A stretch of DNA of 64,000 bases from GCA-002733465 sp039969155. GTDB lineage: Bacteria > Pseudomonadota > Gammaproteobacteria > Enterobacterales > Kangiellaceae. Of the stretch, positions 42,254-51,292 are shown in pieces; within the stretch, counting starts at the first letter, position 1; the number at the start of each line of letters is the position of its first letter. The position numbers and the translations under genes were made by a program. The notes under the pieces were generated by a model, which searched no databases, was not told where the DNA came from, and was given only the letters and a program-made list of their open reading frames with translations. Where the stretch lies: positions 29,238 through 93,237 of the forward strand of contig JBDVOJ010000108.1 in assembly GCA_039969155.1 (NCBI GenBank). The letters are read 5' to 3'.

Positions 42254-45200
42254 TTATTCAATCCAAGATTCTCCAATGCCCTGTAAAACAAAACCTGCCC
42301 AATAATAGGGATCTCGCCAAGGTCTGCTGTTGTTCTTACGCTTAAAGTTTTTTACATGCAACTTGGCCATACGCAACGATTCTGCCGGTGATAGTTTATC
42401 AATTAATAGGCCTCGATAAAAAGCACTCATTAGTTCGGCGGTAGCATCATCTTGCACCGCCCACAAACTGGCGACTACTCGCTTAGCCCCGGCTTCAAAG
42501 AAAGACCGGCTTAATCCTTGTAAACCTTCGCCGTCAATTAATCTTCCCAGCGCTGTCTCACAGCCACTTAACACCACTAGCTCAGCATTTAGCGATAAGT
42601 TTGATATCTCAGGAGCCAGTAATAAATTATCACTCGATGCGACATTCGATAAAACTAGTCCACCGAGTGACGGTAATTCACTGTTGGCCAATCCATGGGT
42701 AGCAAAGTGAATCATTTGATAATTTTCGGGCGATTGTTGATAGAAATCTTGTTTACTAGCGTTTTGCTGACTTAGTAGGGTTGTGGCAGCTGGTGTGATT
42801 TTGGCGATGGTATGAGCTTCTTTTTGACTATAAGGTAATTCGCTCATTTCAAATCCAGAGCGTTTTTGAGCAATTTGGTTTTGCGGTTGGATGATTCCCG
42901 CAAAACTAGGGTTGGCCAGCAGTAATAGTCTATTACTTTGCAGCAGTTCGGTATTTTTATTAGATTGAAAGTCTTGTTTTAATTGTGCATAAACATTTAA
43001 CGACGGAATATAAGCGACTTTTTGCTGGTGTAAAATTGGGCGCTTTGAGCCCGGTAACGTCAGCATAGAAAAGGGTAAGTAGTTGAGCGGACCATCTCCA
43101 ACAATTATGAGTTGTCGATATTTATTCCAATCAATGTTGGATTTAGAAAACAAGGTGTCAGAAAGTTGCTTGAAGATTTTGTCTTGCTGAGTTCGGCGAT
43201 TTTTTTTGTTAGCACTAGGACGATTGTTGATTAACTTCAATGCTTGTTCTACTTGTTGTGCTATTTCGTTTGCAGATGTGCGCGTGTAACTAACCACTGA
43301 CTGTCTGGTTAAAAGCCAAAGATAGCTTTGGTTTGGATTGGTATCAAAATAAAGAATAATACTATCGTCGGCTAATTGGCTTTGAATCTCGGAAATTGGT
43401 CGTTCTCGGGCAACTTCTTTTGCGGCAGTTTTATCCGTAGAAAGATCAATCCTAGCTTCAAGTTGCTGAAGCTTAGCCGCGAGCCTGCGAGAGTTGTTTA
43501 AAATATTCTGACGAGCACCTGGCACAGAAAGTTGCAGGTAATCGACTACGGTTGATTGAAGCTTTTGTTGTAATTCAAAACGCTCATTAGCTAGATCAGC
43601 TGGAATGTCGGTATTCGCTTTAAGCTTGAGTAAGTTTTCAGCTAAGGTTTGAGAGCGAAAACTTTCTGCAATAGCAAGACTAGCCATTGCTCCAGATGGT
43701 TGTTGAATTAACAGCTCGATTCGCAAAGCGGCGACTTTTTGGTGGAGTGCCAAATAGCTTTGCTTAAGGTCGACCCGCCCGATTTTACTACGTAACAGCT
43801 CTATTTTTTTCATCACGGAGTTTAACTGTGTCAAGGCTTTTGACGGTTCTTCTTGAGCTGCATACATCTCTGCCAATCGATAGCCTGTTTCTATCTTTCC
43901 ACGATGATCTTCAATTTTAGATTGAATTGAATCGGCTTTTTGAATAAAGGCAAAAGCATCTTCTTTCTGTTGATTATAAAAATAGATAGAACCGGCCAAA
44001 CTATACAACTGACCCTTTATATGTTCGTCATCGACTTGCTCTAGAATGTTGATAGCTTGACCGATATCCTTCAGTGCTTGCTGGTAGTTTTGTTGCTTGA
44101 AAGCCACTTCGGCTAAACGAAAATAACTCTGACCAAGATTTGGCTGGTTATCCACTTGTTGGTCAAACTTAAGTACTTCAGCAAAATATTGGTAGGCTTT
44201 ATCAAAGTCTCCTAGACTATTGTGAATTCTTGCTAAGTAATAGCGACAGTTGATCTCACCGACTTTATCATCGATAGCAGCATAGGCTTTTAGCGCGTCT
44301 TCAAACAGGACTTTCGCTAACAAAAAAGTACCTGCGTCGTATAGCAATTTGGCTTTGACCTGTAGTACGCGTCCTCGCCAAACCGGTTTATCTTGTGCAT
44401 CCGCAAGTGTTAATGCTGAATCCAAATATAAATTGGCTTGGTTAGTATCACCACTGCGAGCATAGACTTCGCCGATTTTGTAGGTCGCATCAATGGTTCG
44501 ATCGCCCAAATTTGAGGCTTTAGAAAGTGACAAGGCTTGTCGATAGTTATTCAGTGCGAGAGGGTATTTCCCTTGTCGATACTGAGACCAACCTCGATTA
44601 ATTAAACCGTCAACTGCCTGTCGCCAATCCCCTAAAAGAACAAAGTTTTGGTAGGAGGATTCAAATCGCCGTGAAGCTTCTTCAAGGTGTCCTTGCTTCG
44701 CCGCAATTAGCCCAAGCAGGTTATCGCTTGCAGCCAAAAAATGTTGATTGTTTAATTGCTTAGCTAGACGATGTGCTTTTCCAAGAAACTCATTGGCACT
44801 TTCGAGTAAGTTTTCCTCATAAGAGAACATACCTAACAAATAGGTGGCCCTCAATTGATACTGATCATCGCTAGCTTGGTTGGCGACTTGCACCGCTATT
44901 TTCTCTAGAGTGTCATAATCATCATTATAGTGAGCTGCCTGTGCCGCTAAATATCGACTCCGTTGAAGTGCATCTAACGAATTTAATGCTTTAGCCGACT
45001 CAATTGCTTGTTGGTAAATTGCAAACACCGGAGCGAGATCTTTACCAGATTGATTAGCCTTAAACCAAAGTACTGAGGCTTGAGTCATTAGGCTTTCAAA
45101 TTGGATTTGCTGGCCGTTGCTATCCACCTTTAATTTATCAGCACTTAACTGATAACTACCCGAACGATCACCTTGTTCAAGTGGTTCAATAATGACTTGG

Positions 45201-45568
45201 CACTTTCTACAATCTACGTGCGTTACTAAAATGCGTTCCGATAACCAATCTAGTGTTGGAAAGCTAACTGTATAGATTGGTTTGGCTTTTTGGCTATCAA
45301 TTAAAGATAACTTAAACTCGGTATTGAGTCGTGTCACATCAACTAAAACTGCTTGGTTTTCTGAAACCTCAAAAGTATAGGTATTCAAATCACCGATAAT
45401 GCCTTTGCCAGAAAAGCTGGGTTGAGAGCTTAGAATATTCGTTGTTTTTTGCTGAGGCACAGACGAGTTTGCCTTAACGGCAAGCGATGCCGAAAGCGAA
45501 AAAATGATTGGGATGGAAAGCCTTAAAAGATTGATGCTTGTTAACCGCAACTTATTGTATTTATGCAT
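42254..45568 (-). CDS. Secreted TPR-CHAT cysteine protease
   Basis: From the ATG at 45568 the protein has 1104 residues (a GTG six codons upstream is the alternative). A hydrophobic segment (about 11-32, LLRLSIPIIFSLSASLAVKA) is a signal peptide. A pre-TPR domain (about 40-150) follows, then tetratricopeptide repeats (about 165-620), a coiled helical region and the CHAT domain (about 780-1100). The catalytic dyad is visible: His958 in HFATHG and Cys1003 in LSGCETA, with the typical SLWAVQDDATAELM after it. CHAT is a caspase-like protease domain. The sigma factor gene begins one base after its stop codon. The export signal is notable because the well-studied bacterial TPR-CHAT protein, Csx29, is cytoplasmic. 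Confidence 0.88.
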   Translation of the reverse strand: MHKYNKLRLTSINLLRLSIPIIFSLSASLAVKANSSVPQQKTTNILSSQPSFSGKGIIGDLNTYTFEVSENQAVLVDVTRLNTEFKLSLIDSQKAKPIYTVSFPTLDWLSERILVTHVDCRKCQVIIEPLEQGDRSGSYQLSADKLKVDSNGQQIQFESLMTQASVLWFKANQSGKDLAPVFAIYQQAIESAKALNSLDALQRSRYLAAQAAHYNDDYDTLEKIAVQVANQASDDQYQLRATYLLGMFSYEENLLESANEFLGKAHRLAKQLNNQHFLAASDNLLGLIAAKQGHLEEASRRFESSYQNFVLLGDWRQAVDGLINRGWSQYRQGKYPLALNNYRQALSLSKASNLGDRTIDATYKIGEVYARSGDTNQANLYLDSALTLADAQDKPVWRGRVLQVKAKLLYDAGTFLLAKVLFEDALKAYAAIDDKVGEINCRYYLARIHNSLGDFDKAYQYFAEVLKFDQQVDNQPNLGQSYFRLAEVAFKQQNYQQALKDIGQAINILEQVDDEHIKGQLYSLAGSIYFYNQQKEDAFAFIQKADSIQSKIEDHRGKIETGYRLAEMYAAQEEPSKALTQLNSVMKKIELLRSKIGRVDLKQSYLALHQKVAALRIELLIQQPSGAMASLAIAESFRSQTLAENLLKLKANTDIPADLANERFELQQKLQSTVVDYLQLSVPGARQNILNNSRRLAAKLQQLEARIDLSTDKTAAKEVARERPISEIQSQLADDSIILYFDTNPNQSYLWLLTRQSVVSYTRTSANEIAQQVEQALKLINNRPSANKKNRRTQQDKIFKQLSDTLFSKSNIDWNKYRQLIIVGDGPLNYLPFSMLTLPGSKRPILHQQKVAYIPSLNVYAQLKQDFQSNKNTELLQSNRLLLLANPSFAGIIQPQNQIAQKRSGFEMSELPYSQKEAHTIAKITPAATTLLSQQNASKQDFYQQSPENYQMIHFATHGLANSELPSLGGLVLSNVASSDNLLLAPEISNLSLNAELVVLSGCETALGRLIDGEGLQGLSRSFFEAGAKRVVASLWAVQDDATAELMSAFYRGLLIDKLSPAESLRMAKLHVKNFKRKNNSRPWRDPYYWAGFVLQGIGESWIE

Positions 45569-45618
45569 CCATAAAGAATACCGCACTTTAGGTTAGCGTG
45601 GAAAGCGACTAGTTAGCT

Positions 45619-45648
45619 ATCTTAGAACAATTCAATTTTATATCTCAA
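45619..45648 (-). promoter_or_regulatory. Candidate promoter of the CHAT/sigma cluster
   Basis: TTGAGA (45648-45643), an 18-base spacer and TAAGAT (45624-45619) read on the minus strand about 50 bases before the CHAT start codon. Confidence 0.4.
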
Positions 45649-45669
45649 ATTGAAATATGTCTGAGATAT
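45640..45669. promoter_or_regulatory. Inverted repeat overlapping the CHAT promoter (candidate operator)
   Basis: ATATCTCA and TGAGATAT are perfect eight-base arms with a 14-base spacer. The left arm covers the -35 element, so a bound protein would affect transcription of the whole cluster. Confidence 0.45.
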
Positions 45670-45945
45670 GAATGACTTATGGTGGATGTTTTTTATTCTT
45701 AATGAGACTAATAAATAATTTGATACTAATCGAGGAAAAAGTTATATCGATCAATCATAAGTGTTGTCGTGGTCAGAGGATAAAGTCGGCAGTGAAGATG
45801 TAATTAGATTTTATATTGTGTTTTAACTAATTTCAGAAATACATTCGCATAGAATGGCGAAGTGCTTTTAAATAAATACCTAAGTGAGGTGCTTAGCGTT
45901 TTGGCCATTTATTTTAGGGATTTAGTAATGTCGAACTAGGCGTTT

Positions 45946-45987
45946 ATTCGATGAGCCCATTGAACAAATCCAACAAGCCCATCGAAT
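45946..45987 (-). terminator. Possible terminator-like inverted repeat after the helical lipoprotein gene
   Basis: ATTCGATG and CATCGAAT are perfect eight-base arms with a 26-base interior that itself holds two GCCCAT copies. It lies 20 bases past the stop codon of the lipoprotein gene. There is no strong T-tract. Confidence 0.3.
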
Positions 45988-46006
45988 GATTCAACTCAAA
46001 TAGAGT

Positions 46007-46336
46007 TTATTGATCACCACCATTTTCAGTATCATCAACGGCTTCTTCGGCTTCCTCAACGGCATCTTCAGCTTTTTTCTTAGCATCATCAATCGCATCA
46101 GCGGCATCATCTTTTAGTTCTTTTGCTTTATCCATTGCATCTTCGGTTGCAGCTTTTGCGCTATCAACGGCATCTTCTGTTGCATCTTTGACATCATCAA
46201 CGGCGTCTTCGGTTTTTTCTTGTACTTGTTCGATGGTCTCATCAACTTTTTCTCCAGCTTTTTCAGCAGGGCCATCGTTGCTGTCGCAACCAGTTAATAA
46301 AGCAAAAGTCAGAAGTAAAGCGTAGTATTTTTTCAT
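46007..46336 (-). CDS. Acidic helical-repeat lipoprotein
   Basis: I start it at the ATG at 46336 (109 residues), which opens a lipoprotein signal MKKYYALLLTFALLTGC with the lipobox cysteine at 17. The mature part is a continuous run of Ala/Asp/Glu/Lys repeats of about eleven residues (EDAVDDVKDAT, EDAVDSAKAAT, EDAMDKAKELK), which would form a long amphipathic helix. Such proteins resemble LEA or apolipoprotein-like helices. A role in envelope stress or osmotic protection is possible. The gene stands alone on the minus strand. Confidence 0.8.
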   Translation of the reverse strand: MKKYYALLLTFALLTGCDSNDGPAEKAGEKVDETIEQVQEKTEDAVDDVKDATEDAVDSAKAATEDAMDKAKELKDDAADAIDDAKKKAEDAVEEAEEAVDDTENGGDQ

Positions 46337-46540
46337 TATTGTCCCCATCCTATTTTTATTGATTAAAAATCGTTAGTTAAAACGATAAACCTTGGCATGC
46401 TCCAAGGCTCCAGCATTCGAAATGCCAGCTAGCCATTGTATGGAGTTAAAGGTGAAAATAGCAACCTTTGCTTGTAAAGCATGCGAAATACGTCGCTTTT
46501 AAGGGCTCTGATGTCCGTTTAGACGACTAAATCAATAAGA

Positions 46541-48436
46541 TTAGCCGTGAAGCGCTAGTACTTTTTCCCTAAGAATGTGTCTATCAACTTGATCTGCAGG
46601 GATCAAATCTCCTACCACTAAGTCGATTTTTGCCATAAAATTTCTAGGTATTCCAGTCATAGCGGCACCGTTTTTTCGACTAAACCAACTGCCCCATAAT
46701 CCTTTAAGTGCCATTGGTACTACCGGAACGGGTGTACGCTTAATGATTTTTTCGATACCTTGTTTAAATTCGCCAAGCTGACCATCAGCGGTGAGTTTGC
46801 CTTCTGGAAAAATGCAAACTACTTCGCCACTTTCTAGCGCCGCGGCAATTTTATCAAACGCTTCATCCATTAGTCGTTGGTTTTCTCTTGCTGGGGCGAT
46901 TGGTATCGCACCGACTAACTTAAAAAATTGACCGACAATTGGCAATTTAAATATCTTATAATCCATTACAAATTTAACGTTACGTTTACAGTATCCACCA
47001 ATGATCAAAGCATCGACAAAACTCACATGGTTACAGGCTAAAACACAACCACCTTTCTTGGGGATTGAACTTAAGTTCAATTGGCGAATTCGATAGATAC
47101 TATTGATTAAACACCAAGTAATAAAACGAGCGATAAATTCTGGCGCTTTGGTGAAAACATATATTGCCACTAAAATATTAATCAAACCTGTGATTAGGAA
47201 TAGTTGCGGAATAGAGAAGTCATTAGACAATAAAACCATCGAAAACAATCCAGAAATCACCATAAACAGTGCATTCAAAATGTTATTGCCAGCAATCACT
47301 CTAGATAGGTGTTTTTCATCACTTCGTTGTTGGACCAATGAGTAGAGTGGCACTGTATAGATCCCACCAAAAATCCCGATAAAGGCAATATCAAATAAAA
47401 TTCGCCAGTTACCGCTATTTTCAATAAAGTCTTTCCAACTGTAAATAGCTTCGAGTCCAGTCGCGGGATTGGCATGGTAAAGATCAATAGCAAATAGACT
47501 TAAACCAATTGCTCCAATAGGAACTAATCCAATTTCAACTCGTCCATTAGAAAGTTTTTCACAAAGCACCGAGCCCACTCCAATCCCTATAGAGAATACC
47601 GCGAGAATCAAAGTTGCGACCGTTTCCTTTCCTGCAAGTGTATATTGCGTATAGGTAGCAATTTGAGCTAAGAAAACTGCGCCGTAGAACCAAAACCAGC
47701 TGATCCCTAGAATCGCTAAAAACACCACTTTGTTAGAGACTAAAAACTTCAAATTCCTAACCGTTTCGGTTGCGGGGTTCCAGTTAATTTTTAATTCAGG
47801 TGCAACTGCGGGCGTGTAAGGGATTTTCCGACTAGTGAAATAGCCAATGACCGAAACGCTAAGAACAGTAGCTGATAACCACAAACCTATATCAGTATCC
47901 AGTGAGGCAATAGCGCCGCCAATAATAGTACCAATAAGAATGGCTAAAAAGGTTCCTGATTCTACCAAGGCATTACCACCAACTAGCTCATCTTCACCCA
48001 AATGCTGTGGTAATAGGCCGTACTTAATTGGGCCAAAAACTGTCGACTGTAATCCCATCAAGAACAACACACCAAGCAACATTAATGGGCTATCTAAATA
48101 CAACCCAAGAGTGGCTAAAATCATTATTGCAATTTCGGCCAATTTAATAAAACGAATAGAGCGCGATTTTTCAAATTTATCGGCTAGTTGTCCTACCGTT
48201 GCTGAGAATAAAAAGAAAGGCAAAATAAAAATAACTGCAGCCGCTGTTACCAGTAATTTTGAATCCATGCCCAATGCGCTGATACCGCGAAAGCCGATAA
48301 TAATGACCAATGCATTTTTGAAAATATTGTCGTTTAATGCGCCCAGAGCTTGGGTCAGAAAAAAAGGTAGGAATCGTTTTTGTTTTAACAATGTAAATTG
48401 ATGTGGTTCGCTATCGACAACTTTTTGTTCAGACAT
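46541..48436 (-). CDS. MFS transporter fused to a PlsC-type acyltransferase
   Basis: The protein has 631 residues from the ATG at 48436 (a GTG at 48442 is the alternative). The first 420 residues are a major facilitator with about 12 helices of LplT type. The last 200 residues are a glycerolipid acyltransferase with NHVSFVD (the HX4D catalytic motif), FPEGKLTADGQ and VPVVPMALKG. LplT-Aas fusions also carry an acyl-ACP synthetase, which is missing here. The protein probably flips lysophospholipids inward and reacylates them, using acyl groups from elsewhere. Confidence 0.9.
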   Translation of the reverse strand: MSEQKVVDSEPHQFTLLKQKRFLPFFLTQALGALNDNIFKNALVIIIGFRGISALGMDSKLLVTAAAVIFILPFFLFSATVGQLADKFEKSRSIRFIKLAEIAIMILATLGLYLDSPLMLLGVLFLMGLQSTVFGPIKYGLLPQHLGEDELVGGNALVESGTFLAILIGTIIGGAIASLDTDIGLWLSATVLSVSVIGYFTSRKIPYTPAVAPELKINWNPATETVRNLKFLVSNKVVFLAILGISWFWFYGAVFLAQIATYTQYTLAGKETVATLILAVFSIGIGVGSVLCEKLSNGRVEIGLVPIGAIGLSLFAIDLYHANPATGLEAIYSWKDFIENSGNWRILFDIAFIGIFGGIYTVPLYSLVQQRSDEKHLSRVIAGNNILNALFMVISGLFSMVLLSNDFSIPQLFLITGLINILVAIYVFTKAPEFIARFITWCLINSIYRIRQLNLSSIPKKGGCVLACNHVSFVDALIIGGYCKRNVKFVMDYKIFKLPIVGQFFKLVGAIPIAPARENQRLMDEAFDKIAAALESGEVVCIFPEGKLTADGQLGEFKQGIEKIIKRTPVPVVPMALKGLWGSWFSRKNGAAMTGIPRNFMAKIDLVVGDLIPADQVDRHILREKVLALHG

Positions 48437-48456
48437 AGACACAATACCTTTTATTG

Positions 48457-49215
48457 TTAACCATTTTCACTCTGATTAGTTTGTGCACCTTGATTATCTT
48501 GAGCAGGTTGCAAGTGCTCAAATTTCGCAAATCTAAGGAAGTGAATTACTTGTTCAATAAGTCGACTATCCCACATCATAAATGAGTGATGCAAGGGCAT
48601 GACTAGGAAGTCGGACATATTGCTACATTGGGTATTATTTATTTCAACCACGCCATCACCCGGCGCATTATTGGTGGCAACGTTGTAAAACCAAGTCACA
48701 GGCACCAAAATGCTACTGCTTTTACTTCCAGCAATAACGCCCGTTTCAATCGTCGGCTCTGGTAGGCTTCTAATCAACTCACTTTCCGGAGTCAGTTGCT
48801 TAGCGACTTCTGGGGTAAAGTACTTCAATATTGGGTGAGTGGACATGAAAGAAGCGGTAGAAGTTCCTTGATTAGGCGTCCCTAACATCACGCATCGCCC
48901 TAAGGTCCACTGCGAACCGCATTGGTTGAGTAAGCCACGAATTAATATGCCACCAAAAGAATGGCCTACGAAATGAATCGCGACGTTCGGATCAACCCAG
49001 TCTCTTAATTCGAGAATTAGTTTTTTCAATATCGCCTGATAGTCTCCGACCAAACCGATGTAACCCGCGTTAAGCACGTTGTAACCGCGCTGAGTTAGGA
49101 CTTTTTCAAGCTTTCGCATACTGCGTGGTGAACGACCGAGACCATGCAGTAGCACGACTTGTTGTTTGTTAAGGTTTTGTCCGCTCTGCGCTTGATGACT
49201 GGGAGTATCACTCAC
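48457..49215 (-). CDS. Alpha/beta hydrolase, lipase-like
   Basis: The 252-residue protein begins with the strand VVLLHGLGRSPRSM and has the nucleophile elbow GHSFGG. An acidic residue in PGDGVVEI and the His in MPLHHSFM complete the triad. It resembles the small cytoplasmic lipase/esterase group that E. coli relatives of PGAP1-like proteins belong to. The substrate is unknown. It ends 15 bases before the acyltransferase fusion gene's start region and begins just after tatD on the same strand, so a lipid-related operon is possible. Confidence 0.85.
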   Translation of the reverse strand: MSDTPSHQAQSGQNLNKQQVVLLHGLGRSPRSMRKLEKVLTQRGYNVLNAGYIGLVGDYQAILKKLILELRDWVDPNVAIHFVGHSFGGILIRGLLNQCGSQWTLGRCVMLGTPNQGTSTASFMSTHPILKYFTPEVAKQLTPESELIRSLPEPTIETGVIAGSKSSSILVPVTWFYNVATNNAPGDGVVEINNTQCSNMSDFLVMPLHHSFMMWDSRLIEQVIHFLRFAKFEHLQPAQDNQGAQTNQSENG

Positions 49216-49229
49216 TATGTGGTAATTCC

Positions 49230-50033
49230 TTATTTCTTAAAATCTAGATTAAAGAATTGAGCGGTATTGTTAAAACACTGCTCGCTCAGATGCTCCAAGC
49301 TAGTCTTTCTAATCGCTGCAACTTCGGCTGCTATGTGCGGTAAATATTGAGGTAAGTTGCGACTAGATTTAGGTCGAGGGCGCATATTTCTTGGAGTCAG
49401 ATAAGGGGCATCGGTTTCTAGCATTAACTTATCATCTGGAATTAAATGCACTATTTTCTGGAGTTCTTGGCCACGTCGTTCATCGCATACCCAGCCTGTG
49501 ATACCAATATGCAGATCGAGGTCGAGATAGGCAACTAGTTGTTCTTTATTGCCAGTAAAACAATGAACTACAGCTCCGCAAAGCTGATCTCTGTATTGGG
49601 TTAATAGCTGGATTTGTTGGTCAAAGGCATCACGCTCATGCAGAAAAACCGGTTTATTACATTTAGTCGCTAAAATTAGCTGTTTTTCAAAGACCTCCAG
49701 TTGGGTATCTCTGGGGGAAAAATCTCGATTAAAATCTAAGCCGCATTCTCCCACAGCAACCACTTTATCGTCAGTTAACAAATCGCCTAGCCGCTGCAAA
49801 TGATCCGCAGCAAAGTTCTTTGCATCGTGAGGGTGACAGCCCGCGGTAGAGAAAAGCTGGGTTGGGTATTGTTGACAAAGCTGTTGGGCTAGCATGCTTT
49901 CCTGTAAATTGGTGCCAGTGACGATTTGCGCTAACACGCCAACGGATTCGGCTTGTTCAATGATTTGCTGACGGTCTTGATCGAAACGATTATTGGTAAG
50001 GTTAACGCCAATATCTATCCATTTATGAGTCAT
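49230..50033 (-). CDS. tatD: TatD-family metal-dependent DNase
   Basis: The 267-residue protein starts WIDIGVNLTNNRFDQDR as E. coli TatD does, in place of the DxHxH start of YcfH/YjjV. Metal-binding residues appear in GCHPHDAKNF, GECGLDFNRDFSP, FLHERDAFD, VVHCFTG and ETDAPYLTPRNM. It is a 3'-5' exonuclease or DNA repair nuclease in the cytoplasm. It precedes the alpha/beta hydrolase gene by 14 bases. Confidence 0.93.
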   Translation of the reverse strand: MTHKWIDIGVNLTNNRFDQDRQQIIEQAESVGVLAQIVTGTNLQESMLAQQLCQQYPTQLFSTAGCHPHDAKNFAADHLQRLGDLLTDDKVVAVGECGLDFNRDFSPRDTQLEVFEKQLILATKCNKPVFLHERDAFDQQIQLLTQYRDQLCGAVVHCFTGNKEQLVAYLDLDLHIGITGWVCDERRGQELQKIVHLIPDDKLMLETDAPYLTPRNMRPRPKSSRNLPQYLPHIAAEVAAIRKTSLEHLSEQCFNNTAQFFNLDFKK

Positions 50034-50152
50034 AGTTATCCTACTGCTGTTGAGCTAACTCTTTGTTCCAATTCACATTCTTGGAGAAATTACGGTGCTT
50101 TGTGGGGTTTTGGTATAAACTTAGTTGAATAGAAATAATATAGGGTTATGGA

Positions 50153-51268
50153 ATGATGTCAAACTACACTCTTTATGGTACTGAGTTCTCGCTTTATACC
50201 GGCAAAGCAAGGACTTATCTGAACTATAAGAACATCCCCTTTGATGAAGTATTGTCGACCTTAAAAGTCTACAAAGACATCATTGTCCCTCATACTGGCG
50301 TAAAGTTTATTCCGGTAGTCAAAACGCCCGATGGTGAGTATTTGCAAGATACCACCAATATCATTGATCAACTGGAAATGCAGTTCCCAGATAAACCCGT
50401 TTATCCTACGACACCAAAACAACGGTTAGTTTCATTATTGCTTGAGCTTTATGGTGATGAATGGTTGTTGATCCCTGCCATGTATTATCGCTGGAACAAT
50501 CCCGATTTAAGCTTTACCTATCGTGAATTTGGCAAAGTAATAAGTCCTAAGCTACCAGGTTTTATTCGAGGCATGATGGGTAAAAAAGTTGGTGATCGAT
50601 TTAAAGGAATGACCAAAGTCCTAGGGATTACTGAAAAAACGATTCCAGCCATCAAGCAGTGGTTTGAGCAACAGTTTTTAGTTGATTTAGATAAACATTT
50701 TCAGCAGCATGAATTCTTATTGGGCGGAGCGCCTTGTGTCGCGGATTTCGCTTTCTACGGACCGCTGTTTGTGCATTTTTATCGTGAGCCTAATTCTCGC
50801 GATATCCTGCAGCAAATTGCGCCAAATGTTATCACTTGGATAGAACGTATGCATAATGCGTCATCTTGCGAAGGGGAGTGGTTAGCTGATGATGAAGTTC
50901 CAGAAACTTTGTATCCAATACTGAATAACCTATTCGAAAATCAATGGCCAGTACTAGAGCATACCGCGAATCAATTGGCCGAGTGGTATGAGCGTGAAAC
51001 CAACGGGATCGAAATTTCCGAACCGATAAAAGTTCCAAGAAAACTAGGCACTCATGAATTTACAATTAATGGTGTTGAGGAACAGCGAGGTGTACTACCG
51101 CAAGTGCAATGGATGATGCAGCGCCCACTCAATCTTTATCATTCGTTGACGGCAAAGGAAAAGAAAGAAATTGAACCCTTCCTTAAGCAAATTAATGCGT
51201 TATATGCAATGCGATTTAATCTTGAACATCAGGTCTTGAGAGTTGATAATCGATTCGTTATTAGATAA
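50153..51268 (+). CDS. Glutathione S-transferase-like protein
   Basis: The 371-residue protein has an N-terminal thioredoxin-fold GST domain (5-85: FSLYTGKARTYLNYKNIPF and VKTPDGEYLQDTTNIID) and an all-helical C-terminal domain (about 95-240). About 130 extra residues follow beyond the usual GST length. The catalytic Tyr/Ser is not clear-cut. An ATG pair at 50153/50156 gives two possible starts. The gene stands between tatD (divergent) and the alkyltransferase-like gene (24 bases downstream, same strand). Its substrate is unknown. Confidence 0.85.
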   Translation: MMSNYTLYGTEFSLYTGKARTYLNYKNIPFDEVLSTLKVYKDIIVPHTGVKFIPVVKTPDGEYLQDTTNIIDQLEMQFPDKPVYPTTPKQRLVSLLLELYGDEWLLIPAMYYRWNNPDLSFTYREFGKVISPKLPGFIRGMMGKKVGDRFKGMTKVLGITEKTIPAIKQWFEQQFLVDLDKHFQQHEFLLGGAPCVADFAFYGPLFVHFYREPNSRDILQQIAPNVITWIERMHNASSCEGEWLADDEVPETLYPILNNLFENQWPVLEHTANQLAEWYERETNGIEISEPIKVPRKLGTHEFTINGVEEQRGVLPQVQWMMQRPLNLYHSLTAKEKKEIEPFLKQINALYAMRFNLEHQVLRVDNRFVIR

Positions 51269-51292
51269 CTCAAGATGTTGTGATTTGAATCG

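Larger units (their letters stand above)
45587..46006. other. Regulatory intergenic region upstream of the CHAT gene
   Basis: These 420 bases hold the promoter and inverted repeat listed at 45619-45669, and near the lipoprotein side an inverted repeat ATTCGATG/CATCGAAT (45946-45953 and 45980-45987). No gene is supported. Confidence 0.5.

Noticed and set aside
42254..45568. A type III-E CRISPR (Craspase) locus, suggested by TPR-CHAT plus sigma factor
   Set aside because: There is no gRAMP/Cas7-11, Csx30/31, Cas1/2 or repeat array in the window, and this CHAT protein has an export signal.
47847..48401. A 184-codon plus-strand frame opposite the MFS part of the acyltransferase fusion
   Set aside because: It is a mirror of conserved transporter sequence with low-complexity composition and no start context.
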